Assembly: GCA_013289835.1 (NCBI GenBank)
Contig: JABCZG010000022.1
Span: forward strand, 1-64,000
Origin: Acidobacteriota bacterium
GTDB taxonomy: Bacteria; Acidobacteriota; Terriglobia; Acidiferrales; UBA7541
Reading direction: 5' to 3'
Length of the DNA: 64,000 nt
Made by a program: the position numbers and the translations under genes. The notes beneath the pieces are model-generated. The model worked only from the letters and a program-made list of their open reading frames with translations. It did not search any database and had not been told where the DNA came from. Within the stretch, counting starts at the first letter, position 1. Every line of letters begins with the position of its first letter. Of the stretch, positions 34,212-44,130 are shown piece after piece.

Positions 34212-37200
34212 ATGAGTCTCGAAAACTGTAGATGGCTCAGGGGTGTAGTCATCTCATTTGCAGTACTGCTGTTGGTTTGGTCGGCCCAGGGGACGTATGG
34301 TCAAGGCGCATTTGCCACAATCACTGGCCGTGTCCTCGATCCGAAGGGTGCGTCGGTACTGAATGCGGATGTAACGGCAACGAATACGGAAACTGGCATC
34401 GAGCGCAAGACCAAGACGACTTCGGATGGTCTCTACCGCTTCGATAATTTGCCGCCAGGAATCTACGACGTAACGTTGGATGCCAGCGGATTCAACAAGG
34501 CGGAAGCTAAATCCGTCAAGTTGCAGGTAGGTGAGATGCGCGACGTCAATTTTAATCTCGAATTGGCGGGGCAAAAGCAGTCAGTCGTAGTCACTTCGGA
34601 GCTGCCCTTGGTCGAAACGACCAAGACCGATGTCTCGACGGTGATTGACGATAAAGACGTCGCTGACTTGCCCACGACGACTTCGTTCGGCAACATAGGC
34701 GGCGTCGCCAATGACTATGAAGGCTTGGCCGCTACCGCACCGGGAGTCAAATATGACTATACCGGGAACTCGGCCGACATCGTCGGCCCCGGCGCCACCA
34801 ACTCACGAGGGATCACGGTCAACTTGGACGGCGGAAACATTTCCGACCAAGTTGTTTCCTCGCGCGACGCTCTCGGTGCCACGGTGGAGGAAGTGAAAGA
34901 ATTCCAGGTTCTGACCAATAATTACAACGCGGAATATGGACAGGCCGGAAACATCGTTTTGAATGTGATTACCAAATCCGGTACGAACCAGATTCATGGT
35001 GATTGGCACAGCTACTTCCGTGGCCGGAACTTGGGCGCCTCCGACTTCTTTTACAATCTTAACGACCCAGTGGACCGCGCGCCGTTCTTCAAGCATGAGA
35101 ATGGTTTCACTGTTGGAGGACCACTCATCAAGGATCGTGTGTTCTGGTTCGGCAGCTGGGAGAAGGTCGCCGAGGGTGCGCCGACCACTACCACGCCCTT
35201 TGGATCTTCGGTCACCGTGAGTCAACCGACCAACGAAATCCTTGGGTCCGCCAAAGTTGATGCAAAACTCACCGACAAGCACATGTTGACGATCCGCTAC
35301 AACCTGCAGCGAGATACAAGCGGCAACTTGCTGGTGCAAACCGGCCCGAACACCGACCCGAGCGGCTTCGTCTCCTCCGTAGTCCACGACAACGGACTGA
35401 ATATCGGCATGGTTTCGACACTGTCTCCGCACATCGTCAATGAAGCGCGATTCTACTGGCATCGATTCTTGTCTCAAACGCCTGACGCTTCCACCTTACC
35501 GGGAGAGGTTCTACCCTCGGCCTATGTGGGAGCGGACTTCTGCTGCCCGCAAGGAGCATTGCAAAACCGTTTCCAATACATAGACAACCTTTCCTGGACC
35601 CGCGGCGCACACACCTTCAAGTTCGGCGCGAACATCAGCCATTTTCCGTATGATTCGATCTTCCAGCAGTATCATTACGGCGCCTATCAGTCTTTCTCGA
35701 CAGGTGGCTGCACGAACTCCCTCTTTTCCAATGCGGGTGCCCAAAACTTGTGCCCGAACCAGTTTACATTTGGATCGGGACCGGGCTACGTGGCTAGCGC
35801 CGACAACATTTATGGAGTTTATGCCCAGGACACCTGGCAGTTGACCCACACCATCACGGTGAACTATGGGCTTCGTTATGACGTGGAGGTAGGCGCCTTT
35901 AAAGGCGGGACGATCGTGAATCCAACCGTCCCCGGTAGCGGCTGTTTCCAATCGAACGGCCTCATCCCAGCTTGTGGTTCAGACAAGAACAATTGGCAAC
36001 CCCGGCTAGGAGTCGCCTGGAGCCCGAGTTACAGCTCTGGCTTCATGCATACACTCTTTGGCGATTCGGGCAAGTCTGTGATTCGGGCGTCGGGAGCGGT
36101 TGTGACGGAAATGGCCTATTTGAACGTCGCCCTGGACTCGCTGAACTTTGACGGCAAGAACCTGAATACAGCCACCATCGCGGCACCGGCTTCCGATTGT
36201 TTCCTAGCGAACGGCAAGCCAAATCCAGCTCCCACGGCAGCGGACGCTCAGGCATGCGCTGTTTTGACCGCCTATCCGAACGCGCCGTCTCAGACGGCTC
36301 TCTTGCCGTTTACGACTTCCACAGGCAATTTTGGCCGCGTTCGCCCGATTTCGCCAACAATCAAGAACCCGAGCATATACATGGCATCTCTGGCGATCAG
36401 CCGACAGATTGGACCCTCTTTCGTGTGGAGTGTTGGCTATCAGGGTGTATTCGGCCACGGACTCTTCGGCGAGTCAGATCAGAACTTCCCGACCCCCGTG
36501 GCTGATCCAGCCCATCCCGGCTACTTCTACTTCCCAGCTACCGGAGGTAACGATCGGCCTAATCCTCTATTCGGAGCAATCCGTACCAACTTCAGCAACC
36601 GTACCTCCGGATATAACGGAGCGTACGTCACTGCCCAAAAGCGGCTGTCGCACCACTTTCAGTTCCAGGGCAGCTACACTTATTCGAAGACGATGGCGAC
36701 GGGCGAGGACTTCTTTGGCCTCTCCGAACCTGCGAACCCGCTGGCCCCGCTCAGCCTGGATCGTGCCCTGTCACAACAGGATATTCGTCATTTGGCAAAC
36801 TTTAGCTTCGTAGCGGATACGAAGAGCCTTTTCCACACACCGATCGTAAACCAAGTCCTCAACAACTGGACCTTCGGTATGACTGGAACGCTGCAATCCG
36901 GCCGACCGTATCCCGTGTCGACCGGCGACGGAACGTTTACTGGCGACAACTTCCCGGCCCTGGGTTCGGAAACGAACCAGCGGCCCAACATCTGTGAACC
37001 CAACACGACGATACCAGGTTGCGCGGGGCTGCCGGCCGGGACGCTCGTCAGCACCAACATCGGCTCAATCTCCGGCAGCAACTACGAGATCATCCAGCAG
37101 GGCATCACCGTCTGCAATAGTCTGGGCCTCGTTGGTTGTCCGACAACGGCGACGACGTTTGCGGCACCTGCAGGGGCGAGCACGAGTGGCCCCTTGGACA

Positions 37201-37733
37201 ACATGGCCTGCACGGATTCCCTGGGGAATATTGGTCCTTGCCACGACGGCATCCATAAGAATGCGATCCCCGTGGACTTCCAGTACATCAGCGGAAACCT
37301 TGCGCGCAACATGGGCCAGACTCTCCCGCTTTACCGTTTTGACATCTCCCTGACAAAAGCCATCAAGATTCCCAAGTGGGAGTCCAGTAGCCTGGAACTC
37401 AAATTCGAGGCATTCAACGTTTTCAACCATCCACTATTCATCTCCAATGACGCTAATGACGTGCTGAACTTCTTCTCGATGCCGGCGTTGCAAGTTCACT
37501 CGAATCCGAACGATCCGAACAGCCCCTTGATTCCCAATCCAAATTACACTTGCACGGGTGGGTGTATTAATCCTATAAATGGCCAATATCTCGGAAATGA
37601 TGGAAAGCTTCTTAATATCAACAACTTCCAGAGAGCGACGTTTGACCAGGCGAAGAACTTCCTGGGGCTGGGTGGCCCTGCAGCAACAGTAACGCCGCGC
37701 ATCCTGCAGCTTGCCATCCGGTTCCGCTGGTAA
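34212..37733 (+). CDS. Oar-like TonB-dependent receptor with carboxypeptidase-regulatory-like domain
   Basis: 1173 residues. Signal peptide, then a carboxypeptidase-D regulatory-like domain (about residues 32-115: ATITGRVLDPKGASVLNADV, YRFDNLPPGIYDVT), a plug with NIVLNVITKSGTNQIHG and a long beta barrel that ends RILQLAIRFRW with the terminal aromatic residue. These receptors are expanded in acidobacteria and are thought to import large or complexed substrates with TonB-ExbBD energy; the substrate is unknown. A perfect terminator follows. Confidence 0.93.
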   Translation: MSLENCRWLRGVVISFAVLLLVWSAQGTYGQGAFATITGRVLDPKGASVLNADVTATNTETGIERKTKTTSDGLYRFDNLPPGIYDVTLDASGFNKAEAKSVKLQVGEMRDVNFNLELAGQKQSVVVTSELPLVETTKTDVSTVIDDKDVADLPTTTSFGNIGGVANDYEGLAATAPGVKYDYTGNSADIVGPGATNSRGITVNLDGGNISDQVVSSRDALGATVEEVKEFQVLTNNYNAEYGQAGNIVLNVITKSGTNQIHGDWHSYFRGRNLGASDFFYNLNDPVDRAPFFKHENGFTVGGPLIKDRVFWFGSWEKVAEGAPTTTTPFGSSVTVSQPTNEILGSAKVDAKLTDKHMLTIRYNLQRDTSGNLLVQTGPNTDPSGFVSSVVHDNGLNIGMVSTLSPHIVNEARFYWHRFLSQTPDASTLPGEVLPSAYVGADFCCPQGALQNRFQYIDNLSWTRGAHTFKFGANISHFPYDSIFQQYHYGAYQSFSTGGCTNSLFSNAGAQNLCPNQFTFGSGPGYVASADNIYGVYAQDTWQLTHTITVNYGLRYDVEVGAFKGGTIVNPTVPGSGCFQSNGLIPACGSDKNNWQPRLGVAWSPSYSSGFMHTLFGDSGKSVIRASGAVVTEMAYLNVALDSLNFDGKNLNTATIAAPASDCFLANGKPNPAPTAADAQACAVLTAYPNAPSQTALLPFTTSTGNFGRVRPISPTIKNPSIYMASLAISRQIGPSFVWSVGYQGVFGHGLFGESDQNFPTPVADPAHPGYFYFPATGGNDRPNPLFGAIRTNFSNRTSGYNGAYVTAQKRLSHHFQFQGSYTYSKTMATGEDFFGLSEPANPLAPLSLDRALSQQDIRHLANFSFVADTKSLFHTPIVNQVLNNWTFGMTGTLQSGRPYPVSTGDGTFTGDNFPALGSETNQRPNICEPNTTIPGCAGLPAGTLVSTNIGSISGSNYEIIQQGITVCNSLGLVGCPTTATTFAAPAGASTSGPLDNMACTDSLGNIGPCHDGIHKNAIPVDFQYISGNLARNMGQTLPLYRFDISLTKAIKIPKWESSSLELKFEAFNVFNHPLFISNDANDVLNFFSMPALQVHSNPNDPNSPLIPNPNYTCTGGCINPINGQYLGNDGKLLNINNFQRATFDQAKNFLGLGGPAATVTPRILQLAIRFRW

Positions 37734-37777
37734 GGACGGCGGAAACCGTACAAGCAAAAACAACAATCTGTTCAACC

Positions 37778-37808
37778 GAGGGGGCCGAAAGGCCCCCTCA
37801 ATTTTTTT
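37778..37808 (+). terminator. Rho-independent terminator of the TonB-dependent receptor gene
   Basis: GAGGGGGCC, GAAA tetraloop, GGCCCCCTC, AA, TTTTTTT. Starts 45 bases after the stop codon. Confidence 0.93.
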
Positions 37809-37890
37809 GTGCGACACAATTCCATGCCGAAGAAGCCCACCACAGAGACCCGGACGGCTACGATTGCGTATTGAGTGCAAGAATGCGGGG

Positions 37891-39606
37891 CTATTGAATC
37901 GGTTGATAAACCGTGCGGCCGCCGACCACCGTACGCAGCACGCTGGTATTGGCGTACTCCGCAGGCGAAACCTTGGTGAGGTCGTTCGAAAGGATGATGA
38001 AGTCGGCGTACGCGCCGGGCTTCAATTGGCCCTTCTTCCCCTCCTCGAATTGGGCGTATGCCGAGCCTGAGGTGTACGCACGAATACAATCCTCGAGCGA
38101 AATCTTCTCCTGCGGCTCCCAGCCGTTCCTGGGGCCGCCTTCGGGGCGCTCGCGCGTCACGCACGCATACAATCCGCGGAAGGGGCTAACCGGCTCAACG
38201 GGATAGTCCGTGCCAAAGGCCAGCGGGATGCCGTTCCTAATCATGGTCGCCCAGGCATACGCGCCCTTGAGGCGGTCGCGCCCGAGCCGCTCTTCCGCCC
38301 AGCGCATGTCCGTGGTCTGGTGCGAAGGCTGCATCGAAGCAATCACGTTGAGCTTCGCGAAGCGCGCGAAATCCTCCGGTGCGACGACCTGCGCGTGCTC
38401 GATGCGGTCACGGCGGTCGCGCGGCTTGTTGGCTTTGGCCACCGCTTCGAAAACATCCAGCGCAATGCGGTTCGCGCGGTCACCGATGGCATGGAACGCC
38501 AGCTGGAATCCCGCCTTGTCGCGCTCGATGGCCATCTTCCTCAATTTTTCCGGATCGTTGGTAAGAATCCCGCTAGTAGAAGGATCGTCCGAATACGGTT
38601 CCAGCAACGCCGCCGTGCGCGAACCCAGAGCGCCATCGGTAAACGCCTTCAAAGCCCCGGTCTTCAGCCATTGATCCGTCCAGCCACCCTGCGCGCGCAT
38701 GTTCTGAAGGTCGTCAAGCGAAGCCAGAAACGGCAGCCACTCCGTGATTCGAACGGTCAGCTTCCCTTCCTCCTTCAATTGCTTGTAAACCGCGAAATTC
38801 TCCCAGTCTGAAAAATCCTGTACCGACGTGACGCCGTTCTTCGCGACATTTTCAAGCACCAGTTCGATTCCGTGGCGTCGCTGTTCGGGAGAAGGATCGG
38901 GAATCCTGCCATTCACCAGGGACATCGCCGCGTCTTCCTTGAGCATGCCCGTCGGCTCGCCAAGCGCGTCGCGTTCGATCTCACCGCCCGGCGGATTCGG
39001 CGTGTTCTTGTCAATCTCGCCGCTCTTCAGGGCCAGGGAATTTGCGACGGCCACATGACCCGAAACGTGCGTGAGCATGACCGGGTTCTTCGGCGCCACG
39101 GCATCCAATTGCTGACGATTCGGAAATTTTTTATCGGCCCAGAGAGTATGGTCCCAGCCGCCGCCGGTAATCCACTCTCCTGGTTTGTGCTGAGCTACAG
39201 CTTCGGCAACTCGTTTCTGCATTTCCTCCACTGAAGGGACACCGGTCAGGGGCACCGCGAGGATGTCCGCCGCCGCGCTACCAAGATGCACGTGCGCGTC
39301 ATTGAAGCCAGGCATGACGAACTGGCCTTTCAGCTGGACGGTAACCGCGCCCTCTTGCCCGCCGCCGCAATCCAGGAAAACGTGATCCATTTTGCCGATG
39401 CAGCTGATCTTCCCGTCGGCCACCGACATGGATTCCGCCCACGGGTTCTCCGGATCATTCGTATAAATGTGCCCGTGAACGTAATACGTGGTGCCTGAGG
39501 CGGATTGCGCCGCGCGCGCTTTGGCATGGAACAGGGAAATGGCGCCGACCGCGCCGAGTGACATGACACCAGCAAGTGCAACGTAACGCGCGGGTCGCAG
39601 CGTCAC
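37891..39606 (-). CDS. YtcJ-like metal-dependent amidohydrolase, exported
   Basis: 571 residues. N-terminal hydrophobic segment (VALAGVMSLGAVGAISLF), then an amidohydrolase_3 fold: QFVMPGFNDAHVHLGS with the metal His pair, WITGGGWDHT, FTDGALGSRTAAL, FHAIGDRANR, RIEHAQVV and AFGTDYPVEPV with the catalytic Asp. This family (COG1574) hydrolyses amides or formamides of unknown identity. GTG at 39606 overlaps the M20 peptidase stop by 4 bases, so it is the last gene of an operon with the M20 peptidase. Confidence 0.9.
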   Translation of the reverse strand: MTLRPARYVALAGVMSLGAVGAISLFHAKARAAQSASGTTYYVHGHIYTNDPENPWAESMSVADGKISCIGKMDHVFLDCGGGQEGAVTVQLKGQFVMPGFNDAHVHLGSAAADILAVPLTGVPSVEEMQKRVAEAVAQHKPGEWITGGGWDHTLWADKKFPNRQQLDAVAPKNPVMLTHVSGHVAVANSLALKSGEIDKNTPNPPGGEIERDALGEPTGMLKEDAAMSLVNGRIPDPSPEQRRHGIELVLENVAKNGVTSVQDFSDWENFAVYKQLKEEGKLTVRITEWLPFLASLDDLQNMRAQGGWTDQWLKTGALKAFTDGALGSRTAALLEPYSDDPSTSGILTNDPEKLRKMAIERDKAGFQLAFHAIGDRANRIALDVFEAVAKANKPRDRRDRIEHAQVVAPEDFARFAKLNVIASMQPSHQTTDMRWAEERLGRDRLKGAYAWATMIRNGIPLAFGTDYPVEPVSPFRGLYACVTRERPEGGPRNGWEPQEKISLEDCIRAYTSGSAYAQFEEGKKGQLKPGAYADFIILSNDLTKVSPAEYANTSVLRTVVGGRTVYQPIQ

Positions 39607-40883
39607 CGTGATTTCTCCTGTACAACTCCAGATATTCCGAGAATGGTGAGCAGCGCCCGCTTCAGCCCCGTTTCACGCCCGCTGGGGTCATACCATTCCA
39701 GCAGCGAATGCGCCCCGCCGCCGTTGCCGCCCGCGCCGATCGAGATCGCGTCTATGCCCATGGACAACGGAATATTCGCATCGGTGGAAGAGCGCTCGAG
39801 ACGGGATTGATTGCCGGTGTATTCGTCGGCGGCACGCAACGCCGAGAGCAGCGGCGAATCCGCCGCCAGCTCGCCCCCAGGACGGCTGCCGAGCAGCTCG
39901 ACCTTCCATTCCAGCTTGCCCTTGGAGCGGTCCCGCGCGGAATCCATCTCGTCGCGGACACCGGCGGAAATGCATTCCCGCAGCGATGATTCGAGACGCG
40001 TGAGCTCTTCTTCGTTTTCCGAGCGGATATCCACCTTGATCCGCGCTTCGTGAGGCACGGAATTCACTGATGTGCCGCCCTCAATCTGTCCAATGTTGAA
40101 TGTCGTGCGCGGAGTGACGGGAACTTTAGTATTGATGAAGCGTACCGACCCTCTTACCAACGCATTGATCGGATTCGGCATGCCGAAATCAGACCAGCTA
40201 TGGCCACCCGGCCCGCTGATCGTCGCCTCCAGCCGCCGCGACGCAAGCGCTTTCGTGGTGACATGATCCGTGCCCGAACCATCCAGCACCACCACGGCTT
40301 TCAGTTTCGAATGGTAGCTTTCCACGAGGGCGCGCATCCCACGGAGATTGCCTTCGCCCTCCTCGCCAACGTCGGCCACAAAAAGAACCGTCCGCTGTGG
40401 TCGCAGACCCGCGGCCTGCACCGCGCGCGCGAATGCCAGAATCGCCGCCAAGCCTGTGCCGTTGTCCGAAATCCCTGGCGCGCTCATGCGGCTGCCCTCG
40501 TGCCGAACCTTAACGTCTGTGCCGGGAGGGAAAACCGTGTCCAGATGAGCCGCGACGATCACCAATTCCTTTTCATTTGCCCCACGCCACTCCCCGATGA
40601 CGTTTCCCGTCTTGTCGATCTGCACCGGAAGGCCCGCCTCCGTGAGGAACGCCTTCACCGCCGCGCCGCGTGGTCCTTCCTGGAATGGCGGCGCGGGAAT
40701 TTCCGTAAGCCGCACCTGCTGTTCGTTTACCCAGGAAATATTTGGCGAAAACCAATCGAGAGCAGCGCGCACTTGGGGATCGTCAGCCAGCGGCGCGGCA
40801 TGGGCTTGACGGTGCGGATGCAGTGAAACCGCGGAGCGAACCGGCATAGCCAGAAGAATAACGCAAACGAGAGCGGGTTTCAC
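39603..40883 (-). CDS. Exported M20 family metallopeptidase
   Basis: About 426 residues. GTG at 40883 starts a signal peptide (ALVCVILLAMPVRSAVSL); the frame is open to 40934 but overlaps the gene before it. Metal site of the M20/M25/M40 family is visible: AAHLDTVFPP, APGISDNGTGLAAILAFA, VADVGEEGEGN, then the dimerisation domain. It should cut peptides or N-acyl amino acids in the periplasm. It is placed between the LeuA-like and the amidohydrolase genes on the minus strand. Confidence 0.88.
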   Translation of the reverse strand: MKPALVCVILLAMPVRSAVSLHPHRQAHAAPLADDPQVRAALDWFSPNISWVNEQQVRLTEIPAPPFQEGPRGAAVKAFLTEAGLPVQIDKTGNVIGEWRGANEKELVIVAAHLDTVFPPGTDVKVRHEGSRMSAPGISDNGTGLAAILAFARAVQAAGLRPQRTVLFVADVGEEGEGNLRGMRALVESYHSKLKAVVVLDGSGTDHVTTKALASRRLEATISGPGGHSWSDFGMPNPINALVRGSVRFINTKVPVTPRTTFNIGQIEGGTSVNSVPHEARIKVDIRSENEEELTRLESSLRECISAGVRDEMDSARDRSKGKLEWKVELLGSRPGGELAADSPLLSALRAADEYTGNQSRLERSSTDANIPLSMGIDAISIGAGGNGGGAHSLLEWYDPSGRETGLKRALLTILGISGVVQEKSR

Positions 40884-40909
40884 TGTCGTCTTTCGCAGCC
40901 GTTTTCGTT

Positions 40910-42157
40910 TCAACGGCGTGCGGCCTCGGCGCAAAGAGCGAGGACCTCCGCATCGGTGAGGACGCGGGCGGATTGTTTGGCGGCGTCGAAGATGCGATTC
41001 ACGATCCCGTCGTCGGCCGGGATGCAGTGCTTCTCCAGCCAGAAGAGCACGTTGGATTTTCCGCTCATCGGACCAATTTCGATCACCTGTTCGAGCCCGA
41101 ACAGGTGCGCAGGCACTCCGCTGTAGACGGCGTTGGCTAGCGCGGGATCGTTCTTTCGAAACGCTTTGATGAGCGCCGCGGCATGCACCCCAGTCGCCGT
41201 TCGAAACGCATCATGACCGACGACAGGATAGTTCGGCGGAATGGTCGTTTGCGTGGCCTTGGCAACTTTTTCGCAATATTCCATGAGCCTCGATAGATCC
41301 TGATGAATCAACCCCATCAACCGCAGGTTCACCAGCATCAATTCCATCGGCGTATTCCCGACACGCTCGCCAAGAGCGTTGGCCGCGCCGTGCACCTGGT
41401 GCGCGCCCGCAGCAACCGCGGCCAGCGAATTGGCGATCGAGAGTCCGCGGTCATTGTGCCCGTGCCAGTCCACGCGAATATTTTCGCCAGACGGCTTCAC
41501 GACTTCCGTAATGGCGAACTTGACCAAATTGAAAGCACCATTTGGAGTAGCGTGACCAACCGTATCGCAAAGGACGATGGCACGAGCGCCGTTTCGAATA
41601 GCTGTCGAATACAGCCGCTTCACCGTGTCCGGATCCGTGCGCACGGTATCCTCGGTGACGTACATGCACGGCAGCCCATTCTCCACCGCGAACTTCACTG
41701 CCTTTTCCGTGGTGCGCTCCAGATGGTCGACGGTCCAATCTTCCACCAGCCGCCGAATAGGACTGGAGCCGAGAAACGTCGCGGCTTCGATGGGGATGCC
41801 AACCCGCTGCGAAATTTCCACGATTGGGCGAATATCATTTTCATGCGTGCGAGCCGCACAGTTCGGCTTGATCTTCATGCGCTGCGTGGCGATTTCCCGA
41901 GCCAGCGCTTCCGTGTGCGCAAACGCGCGGGGACCAGCTCCCGGCAAGCCAATATTGACGGCGTCAATCCCCAGCGTTTCCATCAAGTGCAGAATTTCGA
42001 TTTTTTCTTCGATGCTCGGATCGAAAACGGAAGGATTCTGCAAGCCGTCGCGCAGCGTCTCATCGTCTAAGAGGACGCGCGTGCCCGGAGCGATTTGCGG
42101 CGGCGTGGCGACGTTCCAGTCGTAAATCCATTCGTTTTGCTGTGCGTCGCTATTCAC
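40910..42157 (-). CDS. LeuA/homocitrate synthase-like enzyme without regulatory domain
   Basis: About 415 residues. HMGL-like TIM barrel: DDETLRDGLQNPSVF at the first strand, metal ligands in DWHGHNDRGLSIANSLAAVA, and NALGERVGNTPMELMLVNLR. It lacks the C-terminal allosteric domain of 2-isopropylmalate synthase, so it is probably not feedback regulated, or has another substrate (homocitrate or a related alkylmalate). GTG at 42157 with AAGGATG upstream is preferred to the TTG at 42175. It lies on the minus strand in an operon-like run with an aldehyde dehydrogenase, not with leuCD. Confidence 0.85.
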   Translation of the reverse strand: MNSDAQQNEWIYDWNVATPPQIAPGTRVLLDDETLRDGLQNPSVFDPSIEEKIEILHLMETLGIDAVNIGLPGAGPRAFAHTEALAREIATQRMKIKPNCAARTHENDIRPIVEISQRVGIPIEAATFLGSSPIRRLVEDWTVDHLERTTEKAVKFAVENGLPCMYVTEDTVRTDPDTVKRLYSTAIRNGARAIVLCDTVGHATPNGAFNLVKFAITEVVKPSGENIRVDWHGHNDRGLSIANSLAAVAAGAHQVHGAANALGERVGNTPMELMLVNLRLMGLIHQDLSRLMEYCEKVAKATQTTIPPNYPVVGHDAFRTATGVHAAALIKAFRKNDPALANAVYSGVPAHLFGLEQVIEIGPMSGKSNVLFWLEKHCIPADDGIVNRIFDAAKQSARVLTDAEVLALCAEAARR

Positions 42158-42205
42158 CAGTTCATCCTTCGGCAAGGTAGCCTCGTGAGCTTCGCGGCGA
42201 TCGTT

Positions 42206-42448
42206 CTAGTTGCGCAATGTATAGCTCTGCGGCTGCTGCGCGGGGTCCGGACGGTAGAGCGTCTTGCAAAATTCGCAGCGATAAATTTCCGCTTTCGCAC
42301 CGATCAGCGCCACCACTTCCTTCGGATAATCGTAATAGCGTTTCAAGTGGCCGTTGCATAGCTTGCCCTTCTCGTCTTTTTCGTCGCATGCGCGCTGCTT
42401 CGGCTTGCGCGTCTTGATTTTGGGTGACGCCGCGGTCTCTTCGGGCAT
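42206..42448 (-). CDS. Small Cys-rich protein, possible zinc ribbon
   Basis: 80 residues: Lys-rich N-terminus, CDEKDEKGKLCNGHLKRYYD and CEFCKTLYRPDP, together four Cys and a His that could bind one zinc. Not a recognised family to me. GAGAGGAGC lies before the ATG. Sits between the aldehyde dehydrogenase (11 bases upstream) and the LeuA-like gene. Confidence 0.75.
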   Translation of the reverse strand: MPEETAASPKIKTRKPKQRACDEKDEKGKLCNGHLKRYYDYPKEVVALIGAKAEIYRCEFCKTLYRPDPAQQPQSYTLRN

Positions 42449-42459
42449 GGTGCTCCTCT

Positions 42460-44031
42460 CTAAAATCCGTGGTCGCGAAAAAACGTCTTCATGGCGCCGC
42501 GAGCATTCCGCATCTTGGCGGCAAGCCCGCCGCCGAATTCGAATTGCAGGAACGCATCGGCCGCCCGTTCCAGGTCCGCCCCGTAGCGGTACCACCAGGG
42601 CTTTTCGCGGTGCTCCAGCCGGTCGCTATCCATATATTTTGTCTGCACCATTTCCAGCAGGCCGGCCTTGCCGTGTGTGCGGCCCCAGCCGCTCGCGCCG
42701 GAGCCGCCATGCGGAGCTTCGGCAATCGCAAAATAGCTGATCGCGTCATTGATCATCACCGCGCCCGCGCGCAACCGTTTTGCAATGGCTTCGCCGCGCG
42801 CAGTATCGCTGGTCCACACGCTCGCAGCAAGCGCAAACGGCGAATCGTTCGCGTGCGCGACAGCTTCTTCCGCGTCGCGCACGGTTTGAATCGCCAAGAT
42901 GGGGCCAAACGTTTCTTCCTGAAATAGTTTCATGGATGAATCCACGCCGCTGATCACCGTAGGCTCGAAGAAGTTCGGGCCGAAATCGGGGCGCGCACTG
43001 CCGCCGCACAAAACCTTCGCGCCGCGAGAAACGGCGTCGTGAATCAGTTCGCTCATGCGCGCGACGTGCTGCGGCCGAATGAGCGGTCCAACATCGCTGG
43101 ACGAATCTTTCCCGGGGCCAAGCCGCAGCTTCTTCGTCTTTTCCACGCAAAGCGCAATGAATTCCTCGGCAATGGTCTGCTCAACAAAAAGGCGCTCGAC
43201 GGACAAACAGACCTGCCCACAATTGGTATAACTCCCCCAAACCGCCGCGCTAGACGCCACATCGAGGTCCGCGTCCGATAGCACGATCATCGCATCTTTG
43301 CCGCCAAGCTCTAGGACAGAGGGAATCAGCTTTTTGGCGCAAGCCTCCGCCACGCGGCGTCCGGTAACCACGCTTCCAGTGAACAAAACTTTGTCCGGGG
43401 CCGCATCAATCAACGCCTGCCCTACTTCCCCGCCGCCCTGAACAACGCGAACAAGATCAGCCGGGAAGCCCGCGACCGTGAAAAGCTTTTCGATAAGCGC
43501 GCCACACTGCGGAGTGAAATCGCTCGTCTTGCAAACAACTGCATTCCCCGCGACGACTGCGGGAATAATCTGACTCAAAGGAATGGCCAGCGGGTAATTC
43601 CACGAGCTGATGATCCCGATGACCCCCAGCGGCTCATACAGCAAACGCCCACTTTTCGCTTTCGCTGCAATGCTGTGATGCGGAACCGATTCCGCCTTGA
43701 GCAACCGCTCGGCATTCCTGGAAAAATACTCCGCCGTGTCCAGCGCCACGAAAATGTCCGCGAACAGCGCTTCGACCCGCGGCTTGCCGGATTCCCGCAC
43801 AACGGCGTCAGCCAACTCCTCGCGCGAAGCCATCATACGTTCGCGCAAGGCGCGCAACTTCGCGCACCGCTCGCGAATCTCGACCTTTGCCCAAGCGTTC
43901 TGCGCCGCTCGCGCGCGCGAAACAATCTCCGCCAGCCGGCCCGGCAAGGTCCTTTCGAAATGTCCTACGACTTCCCCACTTGCGGGGTTGATGGAGGGAA
44001 GCGTATCAACAGGGATGGCCGTGGCCGCCAT
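42460..44031 (-). CDS. Aldehyde dehydrogenase family protein
   Basis: 523 residues. SSWNYPLAIPLSQIIPA, VLFTGSVVTGRR, the Glu motif LELGGKDAMIV, the active-site Cys in NCGQVCLSVERL, and EETFGPILA. The C-terminal 70 residues (GWGRTHGKAGLLEMVQTKYM, then a basic tail) are unlike class I enzymes and closer to the membrane-associated or succinate-semialdehyde-type dehydrogenases. Substrate not determinable. First of a five-gene minus-strand run (small Cys-rich protein, LeuA-like, M20, amidohydrolase). Confidence 0.88.
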   Translation of the reverse strand: MAATAIPVDTLPSINPASGEVVGHFERTLPGRLAEIVSRARAAQNAWAKVEIRERCAKLRALRERMMASREELADAVVRESGKPRVEALFADIFVALDTAEYFSRNAERLLKAESVPHHSIAAKAKSGRLLYEPLGVIGIISSWNYPLAIPLSQIIPAVVAGNAVVCKTSDFTPQCGALIEKLFTVAGFPADLVRVVQGGGEVGQALIDAAPDKVLFTGSVVTGRRVAEACAKKLIPSVLELGGKDAMIVLSDADLDVASSAAVWGSYTNCGQVCLSVERLFVEQTIAEEFIALCVEKTKKLRLGPGKDSSSDVGPLIRPQHVARMSELIHDAVSRGAKVLCGGSARPDFGPNFFEPTVISGVDSSMKLFQEETFGPILAIQTVRDAEEAVAHANDSPFALAASVWTSDTARGEAIAKRLRAGAVMINDAISYFAIAEAPHGGSGASGWGRTHGKAGLLEMVQTKYMDSDRLEHREKPWWYRYGADLERAADAFLQFEFGGGLAAKMRNARGAMKTFFRDHGF

Positions 44032-44130
44032 ACGCCCGATTCTAACCGATTTTCCGCCCGGAGGGATGCCGCGACACTCGAGCTTCTGCCAACTTTGCTT
44101 TCTTCCAGCGGGAGCGGAAAGCCGTTCGAA

